Assembly (NCBI GenBank): GCA_016710625.1
Contig: JADJVK010000002.1
Location: 62,001 to 126,000, forward strand
Direction of reading: 5' to 3'
Source: Saprospiraceae bacterium
Lineage (GTDB): Bacteria > Bacteroidota > Bacteroidia > Chitinophagales > Saprospiraceae
Length of the DNA stretch: 64,000 nucleotides
Part shown: positions 1 to 9,766 of the stretch, one piece after another
Layout: each line of letters opens with the position of its first letter
Position numbering within the stretch: position 1 is the stretch's first letter
Notes under the pieces: generated by a model
What the model saw: only the letters and a program-made list of their open reading frames with translations
Told to the model about the DNA's origin: nothing
Databases searched by the model: none
Position numbers and translations under genes: made by a program

Positions 1-2576
1 CTTGCTACAAATCCGAAAGTTAAGTTTTTATAAGTAGCTTGAGATGTGAAACCTAAATAAGCTTTTGGTTGCGGTGCTTTATATAAATACAAATCATTTT
101 CATCTATTTTGTTATCACCACTTAAGTCTGCATATACTCCTTCAACTGGTTTTCCAGCAGCATCATATACTTGCTTGTAAACTAAGAATGTATTAGGTGC
201 ATAGTTAATAGCATGTGCTTGAATAGTATTACCTACTCCACCACCAAAATCTCCTACTAGGACTCTGAAATTTGGATCACTAACTTGAGTTAAGTTGGTG
301 ATTTTCATATTTTGGAAAGTAATATTAAATCCAACATTCCAATTTAATTTTGAATTTCTAACCAAACCATAATTTAAAGATAATTCAACACCAGAATTGT
401 CAATATTACCAACATTAGTTAATAATCTATTTGTTAAGTTTGTTCCAGCAGGTACTGGGATTACACTTAATAAATCTTTAGTTTTTCTTTGATATACATC
501 AATCGAACCAGATAATCTCAAGTTATCAAATGCAAAATCTAAACCAGCATTTAAAGTTGCAGATTCTTCCCATTTTAAGTTTTTGTCATATCCTTCTGCT
601 CTAAATGTTTGGTAAAATTGATTGCCAAATTGATATTGAGCTGTTAATTCACCTTGAGTATATCTTGGTAAATATGGATAGTCATTCAATGTAGTAGGGA
701 ATTCTTGTTGTCCAGTTATACCGTATCCAACTCTTAATTTTAAATCAGAAATTGCTTTGCCTTTTAAGAATCCTTCTTCAGAGATTTTCCAAGCAAAAGC
801 AGCAGATGGGAATGTACCCCAAGGGTTTGCAAATCTTGAAGAACCATCTCTTCTAATTGTTCCAGTAAATACATATTTATCTAAAATAGTATAATTTGCT
901 CTACCAAAGAATGACAATAAAGTAACTTGAGTTTTAAAATCTATTCCTTTAGGATTTACTTGTTCGCCTTTTGCATTGTTGTCTGCATAAGCAGGTTCTT
1001 CTCTATTAAATCTTTGATAAGAATGTCCACCCATCAAATCTAATCTGGATGATCCAAAATCTTTTACATAGTTCAAATAGAATTCTAACAATTTATTACT
1101 CTTAGTTTGAGAATAATCTTTGCTTTGACCTTTTCTATTGTACATTGCTCCTGCAGTCTCTTTTGTAAAATCATTACCTTTACCATTAGATAAATCTAAA
1201 CCTAGGTTCAAATTTGCTCTTAAATCTGGTAAAAATGGCATTTTATAGTCTAATTGGATATTTCCAATTGTTCTATTAACGTTACTTTCATTAATTTTTT
1301 GATCAATCAATCCAACTGGATTACGTGGTGCAAGTGTATTAATATTTCCATTTGCATTTAACCACTCATAATATCCACCAAATGTAGTTTCTGAAACATT
1401 AACTGGTTGAGTTGGTGCAAAATTTAATGCACTTCCAATTGCATCTGTATTAGCAAATCTACTCTTAGAAAAAGCAGTTTTTACATTCAAATCAATTTTT
1501 AAGTTATCATCTAATAATTTTTGAGTAATACCAGCTGATAAGGAAATTCTATTCAAATTAGAAGTATTTAAAATACCGTCTTGGTTCAAAAATCCTACAG
1601 AAGCTCTATAAGGTGTTTTACCGATTGCTCCTGTTACTGATAAGTTATTATCTGTAGAAAATGCATTTCTATAGATAAGATCTTGCCAATTGTTATCATT
1701 CGCTAACAATAATGTATCCCCATTCTTTGGTCCATAAGCTGCAACTGCATCTTTGAATTGTTGAGCAGATAAAACATCTACTTTTCTTGAAGGAGTTGAA
1801 ATTGAATTTAAAGTTGAGAATGAAAATCTTGTTTTTCCACCAACAGCACCTTTCTTTGTTGTAATCAAGATTACTCCATTCGATGCTCTAGATCCGTAGA
1901 TTGCTGTCGCAGATGCATCTTTTAATACTGTGAAATTTTCGATATCATTCGGGTTAATCATACTTAATGGGTTCGCTGCTCCGCTGATAGCTCCGTTATC
2001 AACAGGTACTCCATCAATTACAATCAAAGGGTCGTTACTTGCATTCAATGATGAACCACCTCTAACTCTAATTCTAGAGCTAGCTCCTGGAGCACCACCA
2101 TCGGATGTAATTCTAACACCAGCGATTTTACCAGCTACCAATTGTTCAGGATTTGTAATTGGACCCTTTACGAAGTCGCCAGCATTAACTGAAGAAACAG
2201 AACCAGTTAAGTCTTTCTTTCTTTGACTACCATAACCAATTACTACAACTTCATTTAATCCAACTGTTGCTTGACCCATAGTTACATTAATTGAACTTCT
2301 TCCATTAACTGCAATTTCTTGTGGATCATAGCCAATATAGCTAAATACCAAAACTGCATCGTTAGGAACGTTCAATGCAGTATAATTTCCTTCAAAGTCA
2401 GTAATTGTTCCATTACTAGTTCCTTTAATGGAAATCGTTACACCAATTAATGGTTCGTTTTTTGTATCTTTTACTACACCACTAACGGTTCGTTGTCCCC
2501 AGACGAAACTATTCAGTAGCATAAAAACTACCAAAAGCCCAAGAGACTTAAAAGTGTACACAAATTTTAATTTCAT
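1..2576 (-). CDS. SusC/RagA-type TonB-dependent outer membrane receptor, C-terminus cut by window edge
   Basis: About 858 residues are visible, reading leftward from an ATG at 2574-2576 to base 1 without a stop. The N-terminus is a signal peptide ending near VWGQ. A carboxypeptidase-regulatory-like beta-sandwich follows (VSGVVKDTKNEPLIGV), then the SusC signature region VVVIGYGSQ and a TonB plug with GKIAGVRI, IRVRGGSS, IDGVPVD and KDASATAIYGSRASNGV. The rest is barrel. In this family the receptor works with a SusD lipoprotein to import glycans or other oligomers across the outer membrane, powered by TonB-ExbBD. The partner susD would be expected just downstream, which is outside the window on the left, so the substrate cannot be inferred. 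The missing C-terminus is an edge effect, not a truncation. Confidence 0.95.
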   Translation of the reverse strand, partial: MKLKFVYTFKSLGLLVVFMLLNSFVWGQRTVSGVVKDTKNEPLIGVTISIKGTSNGTITDFEGNYTALNVPNDAVLVFSYIGYDPQEIAVNGRSSINVTMGQATVGLNEVVVIGYGSQRKKDLTGSVSSVNAGDFVKGPITNPEQLVAGKIAGVRITSDGGAPGASSRIRVRGGSSLNASNDPLIVIDGVPVDNGAISGAANPLSMINPNDIENFTVLKDASATAIYGSRASNGVILITTKKGAVGGKTRFSFSTLNSISTPSRKVDVLSAQQFKDAVAAYGPKNGDTLLLANDNNWQDLIYRNAFSTDNNLSVTGAIGKTPYRASVGFLNQDGILNTSNLNRISLSAGITQKLLDDNLKIDLNVKTAFSKSRFANTDAIGSALNFAPTQPVNVSETTFGGYYEWLNANGNINTLAPRNPVGLIDQKINESNVNRTIGNIQLDYKMPFLPDLRANLNLGLDLSNGKGNDFTKETAGAMYNRKGQSKDYSQTKSNKLLEFYLNYVKDFGSSRLDLMGGHSYQRFNREEPAYADNNAKGEQVNPKGIDFKTQVTLLSFFGRANYTILDKYVFTGTIRRDGSSRFANPWGTFPSAAFAWKISEEGFLKGKAISDLKLRVGYGITGQQEFPTTLNDYPYLPRYTQGELTAQYQFGNQFYQTFRAEGYDKNLKWEESATLNAGLDFAFDNLRLSGSIDVYQRKTKDLLSVIPVPAGTNLTNRLLTNVGNIDNSGVELSLNYGLVRNSKLNWNVGFNITFQNMKITNLTQVSDPNFRVLVGDFGGGVGNTIQAHAINYAPNTFLVYKQVYDAAGKPVEGVYADLSGDNKIDENDLYLYKAPQPKAYLGFTSQATYKNLTFGFVA

Positions 2577-2819
2577 AAAAAATTTTTGAATAAAGTTTAT
2601 TAATTATATTTATTTGATATTAATCAATTTTTTCAAATTTTGTTTGCGTAAATATTACACTATCTCATATTGACGTAAAGTTATTATTAAATTTTCAATA
2701 TTTAATTTTTTTTGACTTAAATTTTCTATACCAACAATTAATGTAAATAACAGTTTAAAATTAATCATTTTCCAAATAATATTCTGCTATTTTAACACAT
2801 AATTTGATGTATTTCAACT

Positions 2820-2827
2820 TAGATTTG
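2820..2827 (+). promoter_or_regulatory. -7 promoter element of the KdsC-like gene
   Basis: TAGATTTG matches the Bacteroidota TAnnTTTG element and lies 17 bases before the ATG at 2845, giving a very short leader. No good -33 TTTG at the usual spacing was seen. Confidence 0.45.
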
Positions 2828-2844
2828 TAAAAAATATTGAAATA

Positions 2845-3543
2845 ATGCTTCAGGAATTATTTGAAGATATTGGTGGGAAATTTATTTCCACAATTGAAGA
2901 TATAAATACCAAAAATAATCAAATTAAAGCTTATTTATTTGATTGGGATGGTGTATTCAATAATGGGGAAAAGTCAGGTAACGAAGGCAGTCCTTTCAAT
3001 GAAGCAGATTCGATGGGGACAAACTTGTTGCGATTCAGTTATTGGCTTAAAAACGATAATTTGCCGATTGTTGGCATTTTATCTGGTGAGAAAAACCAAA
3101 ATGCACTAAACTGGTCCAATCGGGAATCAATTCATTCCTGTTATTTTAAATGTGGAAACAAATCGATAGCTTTTGAACATTTTTTAAAAAACAATCATTT
3201 AAAAGCTTCTGAAGTTGCCTATTTTTTTGATGATGTTCTTGATTTGAAAGTTGCTGAATTAGTTGGTCTTAGAATATTTTTACCTAGAAAAAATAATCCA
3301 TTGTTTAACCAATTCGTAATTCGTAAGGAATTGGCAGATTATTGTTGTTCTACCCATGGTGGAGATTTTGCTATAAGGGAGGCAGTTGAGCTCTTGATTG
3401 CCATGAATAATAATTTTGATGAAGTTATAACTAATAGAATGAACTATTCTACCGAATACAAAAATTACATTAATTTGAGAAACTCTGGAATGGTGGAATA
3501 TTATAGTTTAATAAATCAAGAAATATCGAGAATGGAAATCTAA
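2845..3543 (+). CDS. HAD-family phosphatase, KdsC-like
   Basis: This is a 232-residue HAD hydrolase. Motif I is DWDGV near residue 34, motif II contributes Ser in ILSGE, a Lys lies in the region GNKSIAFEHFL, and the acidic motif IV is FDDVLDL. The C-terminal GGDFAIREAVELL closely follows the GGxGAxRE ending of KdsC, the 3-deoxy-manno-octulosonate 8-phosphate phosphatase of lipopolysaccharide synthesis. It is longer than classic KdsC (about 170-190 residues), with an N-terminal extension of some 25 residues and a C-terminal tail of about 40. The neighbours are not lipopolysaccharide genes, so a different sugar phosphate substrate is possible. It faces secDF across a shared terminator. Confidence 0.75.
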   Translation: MLQELFEDIGGKFISTIEDINTKNNQIKAYLFDWDGVFNNGEKSGNEGSPFNEADSMGTNLLRFSYWLKNDNLPIVGILSGEKNQNALNWSNRESIHSCYFKCGNKSIAFEHFLKNNHLKASEVAYFFDDVLDLKVAELVGLRIFLPRKNNPLFNQFVIRKELADYCCSTHGGDFAIREAVELLIAMNNNFDEVITNRMNYSTEYKNYINLRNSGMVEYYSLINQEISRMEI

Positions 3544-3550
3544 AGCAAAA

Positions 3551-3585
3551 AAAAAAGCTCATTTGAATTTCAAATGAGCTTTTTT
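3551..3585. terminator. Bidirectional intrinsic terminator between the KdsC-like gene and secDF
   Basis: This is a near-perfect hairpin with 16-bp arms and a three-base loop. The core AGCTCATTTGA pairs with its complement and is flanked by an A-run on the left and a T-run on the right, so it can stop transcripts from both sides. It sits between the two convergent stop codons. Confidence 0.9.
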
Positions 3586-3603
3586 AATGTTTTTTATTAA
3601 AAT

Positions 3604-6600
3604 CTATGCATTTACTGCTTCTTCTTTTTCAACTTTTGCAGGTGCAGCTGGTCCTTCTAATGGTGCCATTTCGCCTCCTTTTGTCAAATCTACTACAATT
3701 GGAGTAGCAATGAAGATAGAAGAATAAGTACCGAAGAATACTCCAACTAATAATGCAAATGTGAAACCTTTGATACTACTTCCACCAAAGATGAATAATA
3801 TCAACATGGTTAAGAAAGTAATAGCAGAAGTCATTACAGTTCTATTCAATGTATTATTGATAGCATCATTGATAACCGTTTTTCTAGGTTGCCCTTTGAA
3901 ATGGTGCATAAATTCACGAATACGGTCGAATACAACCACAGTGTCATTCAATGAGTAACCAATAATGGTTAGTAATGCTGCAACTAATGCTTGGTCAAAT
4001 TCTAATGAGAAAGGTAAAATACCATGTAACATAGAGAAAATAGCCATTACACACAATACATCATGGAATAATGAAATCACAACGCCCAATGAATATTGCC
4101 ATTTGTTGAAACGAATTAAAATATAGATAAATATTAATAATAATGCTAATCCCATTGATTTGAATGCACTTCTCTTAATATCATCTGCAACCATTGCTCC
4201 TACTTTTGTAGAACTTACAATGTGTGTTCCTTTACCGTCTGCTTTTTTGAATTCATCAACTGATAATGATGGAACAATTACTTTTAATCCTTCAGCAACT
4301 TTTGTAATTACTTTTTCATCTACACCATCTCCTTGTTCATCAATCATGTATGGAGTAGTGATGTTAAATGTATTTTTAGTATCAATCGCCTTTACAATGG
4401 TAGTAGTTCCAACTAATGTTTTATCTAATGAAGATCTGATATCATCAGCATTCACTTGTTGGTCAAATTGAACATTGTAAGAATATCCTCCTTTGAAATC
4501 AACTCCTAACTCGAATCCTCTATTCATATAAGATACGATACCAGCAAGAATTAATAATCCAGAGAAGATATATGCATATTTTCTTTTTCCTACCCAATCA
4601 TATTTAATACCTGTCAAAAAGTTTTCAGAGAAAGAATTAGAGAAAGAAATGTCTTTGTTTTTGTTCATCCACATCTCTATCAATAAATGACAAACCAAAA
4701 CTGCACAGAAAACTGATGAAATGATACCCACAATCAACACTACTGCGAATCCTTTGATTGGACCTAAACCATAGTAAGCCAATACAAATGATACTAATAA
4801 GTTGGATAAGTTACCATCTATGATCGCAGAATAAGCCCCTTTGAAACCATCTGAGATAGCTGCCAATTTAGATTTTCCAGCTCTTAACTCCTCTTTAATC
4901 CTTTCATAAATGATTACATCGGCATCTACAGCAATTGACATAGTTAATAATAAACCTGCAATACCAGGTAAAGTTAAAACTGTACCCATGGATGTCAATA
5001 CACCTAAAATAAAGAATACATTTACTAACAAAGCAATCACTGCAATAATACCAGCTCTGCTGTAGTAAAAAATCATAATCAACATGATAGCTACAAAGCC
5101 TAATATCATAGATAATAATGATTTGTTGATATTTTCTTTTCCTAATGAAGGACCAACTAATGACTCTTGAATAATCTTAGTTGTAGCTGGTAATTTACCA
5201 ACTTGTAATATTTTAGCTAAATCATCTCCTTCCTGTAAAGTGAAATCTCCAGTAATTTGAGAATCACCTGTTAAAATTGGATTGATTACTCTTGGAGCTG
5301 AAACAACTTGACTATCCAAAACGATTGCAATTTCTCTATTACCATCATTAGCAGCTTTAGTCGTTAACTCTCCCCAAGTTTTTGCTCCCTTAGTATCCAT
5401 TTTTAAGGATACAGCAATTTGGCCTGTTGTAGGATCTGGATTTGCATTTGCATTGATTACTCTATCACCTTCTAATGGTGCCTCATCCTTACCTCTAGTC
5501 TTTTTAAGACCGAATAGTTCATAATAGTTAGTATAACCACCTTTACCATCTTTCATAGGTTTTGTTGACCATCTAAATTGCATATCAGCAGGGAATAAAG
5601 ATTTCAACTCAGGCTTTCTCAACATTTCCATGATGGAAGTCAATTTGCTCTTATCAGCAGTTCCTAAAACTGATGCAGATGCAGATAATTGAGATGGATT
5701 ATTTAAGTTTAAATTACTTAATAACGGTCCACCACCTTGATTCATATCTAAATTACCAGCAACTCTTACAGAATCTTTAACAACACCTAAAGAATCTTTA
5801 GTATATTGCCAAACTGAATCAACTTTCGCTATTAAAGAAGTGTCTCCTGAAAATAATCTTTTTAATTTAGCATCAGCCTCAACAAATGAATTTGCAACAC
5901 CATTATCTGTAACTCTATAAGTTTCCCAGAATTCTAGTTTCGCAGCAGCTTGAAGCATTTTTCTAGCTCTCTCAGGATTGTCAATACCTGGAAGTTCAAC
6001 CACAATCATATCTCTAGCTGCATCCAATGAAACGTTAGGTTGTGTTACACCAAATTTATCGATACGATCTTTTAATCTTTGGAAAGTCAAACTAACTGTT
6101 TGGTCAGCTTTTTTTCTGATAACACTTACTACTTGAGCATCAGAACTTTCTAAATTGATTTGATCTTTCAAACCTTCATTTCTTGCAAAAATAGAAGCTA
6201 ATTTTCTGCCATTAGATGCTTTTGCAAACTCCTTAGCAAATAAAGTAACATAATCTTTTTGCTCACTTTTCAATCTTCCTTCAGCTTTTTCTAATGAACT
6301 TAAAAATACTGGATCTTTACTTTTGTTAGATAAAGAATTCAAGAAATCTTTTAAGTCAACTTGTAATAAAACTGACATACCACCTTTCAAGTCAAGACCT
6401 AGGTTTAATTGACCTGCTTTTAACTCTTGATAAGTGAATTTTTTTAATAACGGAATACTGAAGATAGTTTCACTTGATATTGAATCAAGAAATCTTGTTC
6501 GAGCTATTTTCTCAACAGCACTTTTATCTGCTTCGTTAGCACTTGCTGCCATAGCTTTGCTATATGCATCTGCTTTCGCCTCGGCTCTATTGGTAGGAAT

Positions 6601-6675
6601 CATCAACAAATATTGCCAAACACACACTACACTTAAAGCAATTAGGAAAAACTTAATTAGACCTTTACCTTGCAT
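3604..6675 (-). CDS. secDF: Protein translocase subunit SecDF (fused SecD and SecF)
   Basis: This 1,023-residue inner membrane protein uses the proton gradient to help SecYEG release and fold exported proteins on the periplasmic side. Its N-terminal transmembrane helix is followed by GLDLKGG near residue 94 (the SecD signature), a long periplasmic domain, and the SecD helix with AVDADVIIYERIKEELR. The SecF half contains GVDFKGG and IGYSLNDTVVVFDRIRE. The SecD-SecF fusion in one chain is usual in Bacteroidota. The large P1 region around residues 260-400 carries a low-complexity insertion rich in Asn, Leu and Ser. A TATATTTG promoter element lies about 50 bases upstream on the minus strand. The call is secure. 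Confidence 0.97.
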   Translation of the reverse strand: MQGKGLIKFFLIALSVVCVWQYLLMIPTNRAEAKADAYSKAMAASANEADKSAVEKIARTRFLDSISSETIFSIPLLKKFTYQELKAGQLNLGLDLKGGMSVLLQVDLKDFLNSLSNKSKDPVFLSSLEKAEGRLKSEQKDYVTLFAKEFAKASNGRKLASIFARNEGLKDQINLESSDAQVVSVIRKKADQTVSLTFQRLKDRIDKFGVTQPNVSLDAARDMIVVELPGIDNPERARKMLQAAAKLEFWETYRVTDNGVANSFVEADAKLKRLFSGDTSLIAKVDSVWQYTKDSLGVVKDSVRVAGNLDMNQGGGPLLSNLNLNNPSQLSASASVLGTADKSKLTSIMEMLRKPELKSLFPADMQFRWSTKPMKDGKGGYTNYYELFGLKKTRGKDEAPLEGDRVINANANPDPTTGQIAVSLKMDTKGAKTWGELTTKAANDGNREIAIVLDSQVVSAPRVINPILTGDSQITGDFTLQEGDDLAKILQVGKLPATTKIIQESLVGPSLGKENINKSLLSMILGFVAIMLIMIFYYSRAGIIAVIALLVNVFFILGVLTSMGTVLTLPGIAGLLLTMSIAVDADVIIYERIKEELRAGKSKLAAISDGFKGAYSAIIDGNLSNLLVSFVLAYYGLGPIKGFAVVLIVGIISSVFCAVLVCHLLIEMWMNKNKDISFSNSFSENFLTGIKYDWVGKRKYAYIFSGLLILAGIVSYMNRGFELGVDFKGGYSYNVQFDQQVNADDIRSSLDKTLVGTTTIVKAIDTKNTFNITTPYMIDEQGDGVDEKVITKVAEGLKVIVPSLSVDEFKKADGKGTHIVSSTKVGAMVADDIKRSAFKSMGLALLLIFIYILIRFNKWQYSLGVVISLFHDVLCVMAIFSMLHGILPFSLEFDQALVAALLTIIGYSLNDTVVVFDRIREFMHHFKGQPRKTVINDAINNTLNRTVMTSAITFLTMLILFIFGGSSIKGFTFALLVGVFFGTYSSIFIATPIVVDLTKGGEMAPLEGPAAPAKVEKEEAVNA

Positions 6676-6722
6676 TTTATAATAAATTTAAACTTTTTTA
6701 GAATTCGTCTGAAAAAACTGCG

Positions 6723-6730
6723 CAAATATA
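6723..6730 (-). promoter_or_regulatory. -7 promoter element of secDF
   Basis: On the minus strand the site reads TATATTTG, a match to TAnnTTTG, about 48 bases upstream of the secDF start. Confidence 0.5.
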
Positions 6731-6886
6731 GGACATTTACTTAAATCTTATGTATTTGTTTCGTTTTTAGTTAAAAAATAGCAAAATTATATTATTTGTA
6801 ATTACAATAAATAACTACAAAACAATACATTAACAAAATAATTATTGTTAATTATATATAAATATTTGACTGCTTTTTCAGATATA

Positions 6887-7795
6887 TTAATATTTTCCGA
6901 ATTTAATGGTTGCTCCAACCATTGGTATAGCAGTTAAGTCTCCATAATCATCAGAATAATAAGGACGAGCCAATCCGAAATCCCAAGCAAATCTTTGAGT
7001 CATATACCTAAATAATACACTTCCCACAATCGCTATACCATCACTTGGAATAATATAATTCTCTGTTAGAATACTCCATTTTTTCGACATTCTATTAATT
7101 CCACTAATTGTAATTAATGGATATTTTGAAAAATCTTTGTTTGAAAATGTTACTCCAAGCCCAACTGTAATATTTTTATCTACAGAACCATAGGTTCCCA
7201 CACCATAAACTGCTCCAAAATCACTAAAGTCATCATCTACAGAACCAAGAATATTAGCATAGAACACACCGACACCTAATGTGAAATTCTTTTTAATTGG
7301 AAAAGAATATTTTGGTGTTAAAAAAATGGGAATTTGTGAAGATTCTCCAAAAAGGAATGTAGGAACGATGCCCCCTCCAATTGTAAATCTATCGGAAAGT
7401 CCGTAACTAAATTGATTAAATAAAAGATAAATATTTTGATAATATCCTTCCCCTTTTTTTAATGTAAATGCGGAAGGTCCAAAAAAGTACCTTGTGGCAT
7501 GTGGGTTATCATATATATATGTGTTATTAATAATGTTTTTTGCTTCAACAATATATTTTCTTTCTAAAACAGATTTTTTAATATTGATGATTCCAAAATT
7601 TTTTGTGTTAACAACAATTTTTTCCTTGTCCTCTTCGACAATTGTACCTGAAAATTGATTGCCATCGGTGGTTTCAAAAACATAAATCGAACTATCTTTT
7701 GAAATTGAAAGTGAATCTTTTGAATTGGTTTGAGCAAAAATTTTGGATGAAAAAATGCATAAAAAGAATGTCAAAATAATCGTTAAGATTTTCAT
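6887..7795 (-). CDS. Outer membrane beta-barrel protein with a small N-terminal SH3/LSm-like domain, function unknown
   Basis: About 302 residues. I chose the ATG at 7795 (MKILTIILTFF), which starts a clean signal peptide ending at IFAQ; an ATG two codons earlier at 7801 is also possible. Residues about 35-90 form a short beta domain (GNQFSGTIVEEDKEKIVV) of the kind sometimes called LSm- or SH3-like. The rest alternates hydrophobic and polar residues with many Gly and aromatics and ends in IKFGKY, as in an outer membrane barrel. It stands alone, with secDF upstream reading the same way 211 bases off. I do not recognise a specific family. A role in the envelope is inferred only from the signal peptide and barrel pattern. 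Confidence 0.75.
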   Translation of the reverse strand: MKILTIILTFFLCIFSSKIFAQTNSKDSLSISKDSSIYVFETTDGNQFSGTIVEEDKEKIVVNTKNFGIINIKKSVLERKYIVEAKNIINNTYIYDNPHATRYFFGPSAFTLKKGEGYYQNIYLLFNQFSYGLSDRFTIGGGIVPTFLFGESSQIPIFLTPKYSFPIKKNFTLGVGVFYANILGSVDDDFSDFGAVYGVGTYGSVDKNITVGLGVTFSNKDFSKYPLITISGINRMSKKWSILTENYIIPSDGIAIVGSVLFRYMTQRFAWDFGLARPYYSDDYGDLTAIPMVGATIKFGKY

Positions 7796-8008
7796 AAACA
7801 TGTTTTTTTAATTAAATATTTTAAAAAAATGGTTCAAAATTTGTCTAATTATACAAACTTGCAACCAAATCATTTTATTTTTTATTATATCAATTTTAAT
7901 AAATACGAACGAAATTATTGAATTATTAATAATATAGGTAGTAAATACAAATAATATTTTGAAAAATTAAATTATATAAAAATTATATGAAATGTTTTCC
8001 TGATTTAT

Positions 8009-8016
8009 TACCTTTG
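8009..8016 (+). promoter_or_regulatory. -7 promoter element of the mltA-like gene
   Basis: TACCTTTG matches TAnnTTTG and lies 58 bases before the ATG at 8074. Confidence 0.45.
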
Positions 8017-8073
8017 GTCAAATTCGGTTGCAATAGATTGACTTAGTTTATAACGCAATTGTTTAAAGACTTT

Positions 8074-9159
8074 ATGATTCGATTTGCCAATATAATTGTA
8101 TTTGCCATAACAATTTGTTTGATAGGTGTCATTACTTATGATATTTACTCGGCAAAACCAGATTTAAATAATGACGAATTAGCAATTCTAAAAGGAAAAT
8201 TTGATAAAAAAGGTAGGCTCATTACCAAAAGGAAATTCGATAAAATTTATAATAAAGTTATCATTGATACTTTGGAAGCAATAAAACTTCCTGAAAAGAT
8301 AGTGGATGCTTTGAATCATCAAGTCAATCTTTTAGAAAACTCCAATACAAAAAAATATAAAATTGGCAGCCTACGAATTGAAAAAAATCAATTAGTAGAA
8401 ACATCATTGCAATTGAAAAGAATGATTCAAAATAAAACTATTCAAAATCTAAAAGATAGTTTTCAATTTTTTCAACTAAAAGGCTATGATAAAAAAGGGA
8501 ATATCAGATTTACAGGATATTATGTCCCAGAAGTCATAGCTAAAAGTTCACCTTCTGATCAATTTAATATTCCTGTTTTTACTATGAATAGTGAAAATAA
8601 AAAGGACATTATTGGTTATATTTCATCTATTGCTGAATTAAAAAACATCAAACTTCAAGGGTCAGGTTATCTCAAATTTGTGGAAAAACGAGTTTTGATT
8701 GGATATAGTGGTAAAATAAAAAAAGAAACTCAAGTTTTAGCCGATACTTTGCAGACTGAGGATGTGGATGTGGATGATGATTCCATCGAAGCTTCGTTAA
8801 GGACTGAAATAGAAGTAGATACGAATGATGAAAGTTTTGTTGAGTTAGAAGATAAGCCGAGTGGTGCTGGCATAGTTCCTTTGACTTCTTTCTGTAGCAT
8901 CGCAGTGGACAGAAGATATATTCCTCTAGGGGCAAGCCTTTTAGCTGCAATTCCGATTTTGGATGAAAATGGAAATATACTTCACCATAAATATAGTATT
9001 CTTTTAGCTCAAGATATTGGTGGGGCTGTCGTCGGAAAGGGGCATGTTGACTTCTATCATGGAGTAGGAAATAATGCCGGTGAATTGGCTTCCAAATTGA
9101 ACCATTATGGTCAAATTTGGTTGTTATTACCCAAAAAAATTGAGGAAGATTCGAAATAG
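8074..9159 (+). CDS. mltA: Membrane-anchored lytic murein transglycosylase A (MltA with 3D domain)
   Basis: About 361 residues. I prefer the ATG at 8074, because MIRFANIIVFAITIC begins the membrane anchor; a TTG five codons upstream is an alternative. The MltA domain is recognisable from FTGYYVPEV, LQGSGYLKFVEKRVLIGYSG and the C-terminal 3D (double-psi barrel) segment. That segment has DRRYIPLGASLLA, AQDIGGAVVG with the catalytic-type Asp, VDFYHGVG and NHYGQIWLL. The enzyme cleaves peptidoglycan glycan strands to 1,6-anhydro sugars in the periplasm. E. coli MltA is an outer membrane lipoprotein, but here an uncleaved N-terminal helix seems to anchor it. An acidic linker of some 45 residues (VDVDDDS and following) separates the two halves of the domain. 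Confidence 0.88.
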   Translation: MIRFANIIVFAITICLIGVITYDIYSAKPDLNNDELAILKGKFDKKGRLITKRKFDKIYNKVIIDTLEAIKLPEKIVDALNHQVNLLENSNTKKYKIGSLRIEKNQLVETSLQLKRMIQNKTIQNLKDSFQFFQLKGYDKKGNIRFTGYYVPEVIAKSSPSDQFNIPVFTMNSENKKDIIGYISSIAELKNIKLQGSGYLKFVEKRVLIGYSGKIKKETQVLADTLQTEDVDVDDDSIEASLRTEIEVDTNDESFVELEDKPSGAGIVPLTSFCSIAVDRRYIPLGASLLAAIPILDENGNILHHKYSILLAQDIGGAVVGKGHVDFYHGVGNNAGELASKLNHYGQIWLLLPKKIEEDSK

Positions 9160-9207
9160 CAATAGCATTTTTTTCTATTTAATTTTTATATATTTGTAAA
9201 AATCCGA

Positions 9208-9215
9208 TATATTTG
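9208..9215 (+). promoter_or_regulatory. -7 promoter element of the PKD-like membrane protein gene
   Basis: TATATTTG matches TAnnTTTG 26 bases before the ATG at 9241. A second identical element lies at 9189-9196. Either could serve. Confidence 0.45.
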
Positions 9216-9240
9216 CAAATTGAATATCAATAGTTAGCAA

Positions 9241-9762
9241 ATGTCCGATTTAAATATTACTAATTCTTTTAGAAAACCCAATCTCATCCGACAGGATAGA
9301 ATTTTGCTGTTAATTGTTTTATTGTTAGGAATAGCTGGTTTGGTTTTTCTTTTAAGCATGAAAAAAGAACCAGTGTTAGTAACTGAAAAGGAAAAAGCTT
9401 TACCTATTATTTCTGAAAAACCAGCGGATAGATTATCTACTGCAATAATTGAGACATCTTCTGTTGAAAATAACAATATTAAATCTAGTAATACTTCATT
9501 GTCTATAAAAGGTGAGCATGAAGTTGGTTTGCCATTGTCAATTTCTGTAAATAATTTAGAAAAGGATGTAAATTATGTGATTGACTTTGGAAATGGAACT
9601 AAAAAGAATTTGACTTCTTCCACAATCAATTATGCTTATAATAGACCTGGGAAATACGTTGTTTCCATCAAGGCTATCTATCAAGGACAATCGAAAGTTA
9701 TTGATTCGCAATCAATTAGCATTGCTGATGAAATTCAAATTGTTCAAAAAGCTAATGATTAA
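9241..9762 (+). CDS. Single-pass membrane protein with a PKD-like periplasmic domain, function unknown
   Basis: 173 residues. Residues 1-20 are cytoplasmic, and residues 22-41 form one transmembrane helix (ILLLIVLLLGIAGLVFLL). A variable stretch follows. The C-terminal 90 residues then resemble a PKD or Ig-like fold, with a FGNGT segment and NYAYNRPGKYVVSIKA, which corresponds to the Y/G..Y.V.L motif of PKD domains. Such domains usually bind sugars or proteins. The gene follows the transglycosylase by 81 bases on the same strand, so a link with cell wall remodelling is possible but unproven. Its stop lies 5 bases from the convergent ftsK stop. Confidence 0.65.
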   Translation: MSDLNITNSFRKPNLIRQDRILLLIVLLLGIAGLVFLLSMKKEPVLVTEKEKALPIISEKPADRLSTAIIETSSVENNNIKSSNTSLSIKGEHEVGLPLSISVNNLEKDVNYVIDFGNGTKKNLTSSTINYAYNRPGKYVVSIKAIYQGQSKVIDSQSISIADEIQIVQKAND

Positions 9763-9766
9763 TTCA

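Noticed and set aside
1930..2226. Open frames on the plus strand across the susC-like gene
   Set aside because: They are antisense shadows; the minus strand encodes continuous SusC plug sequence here.
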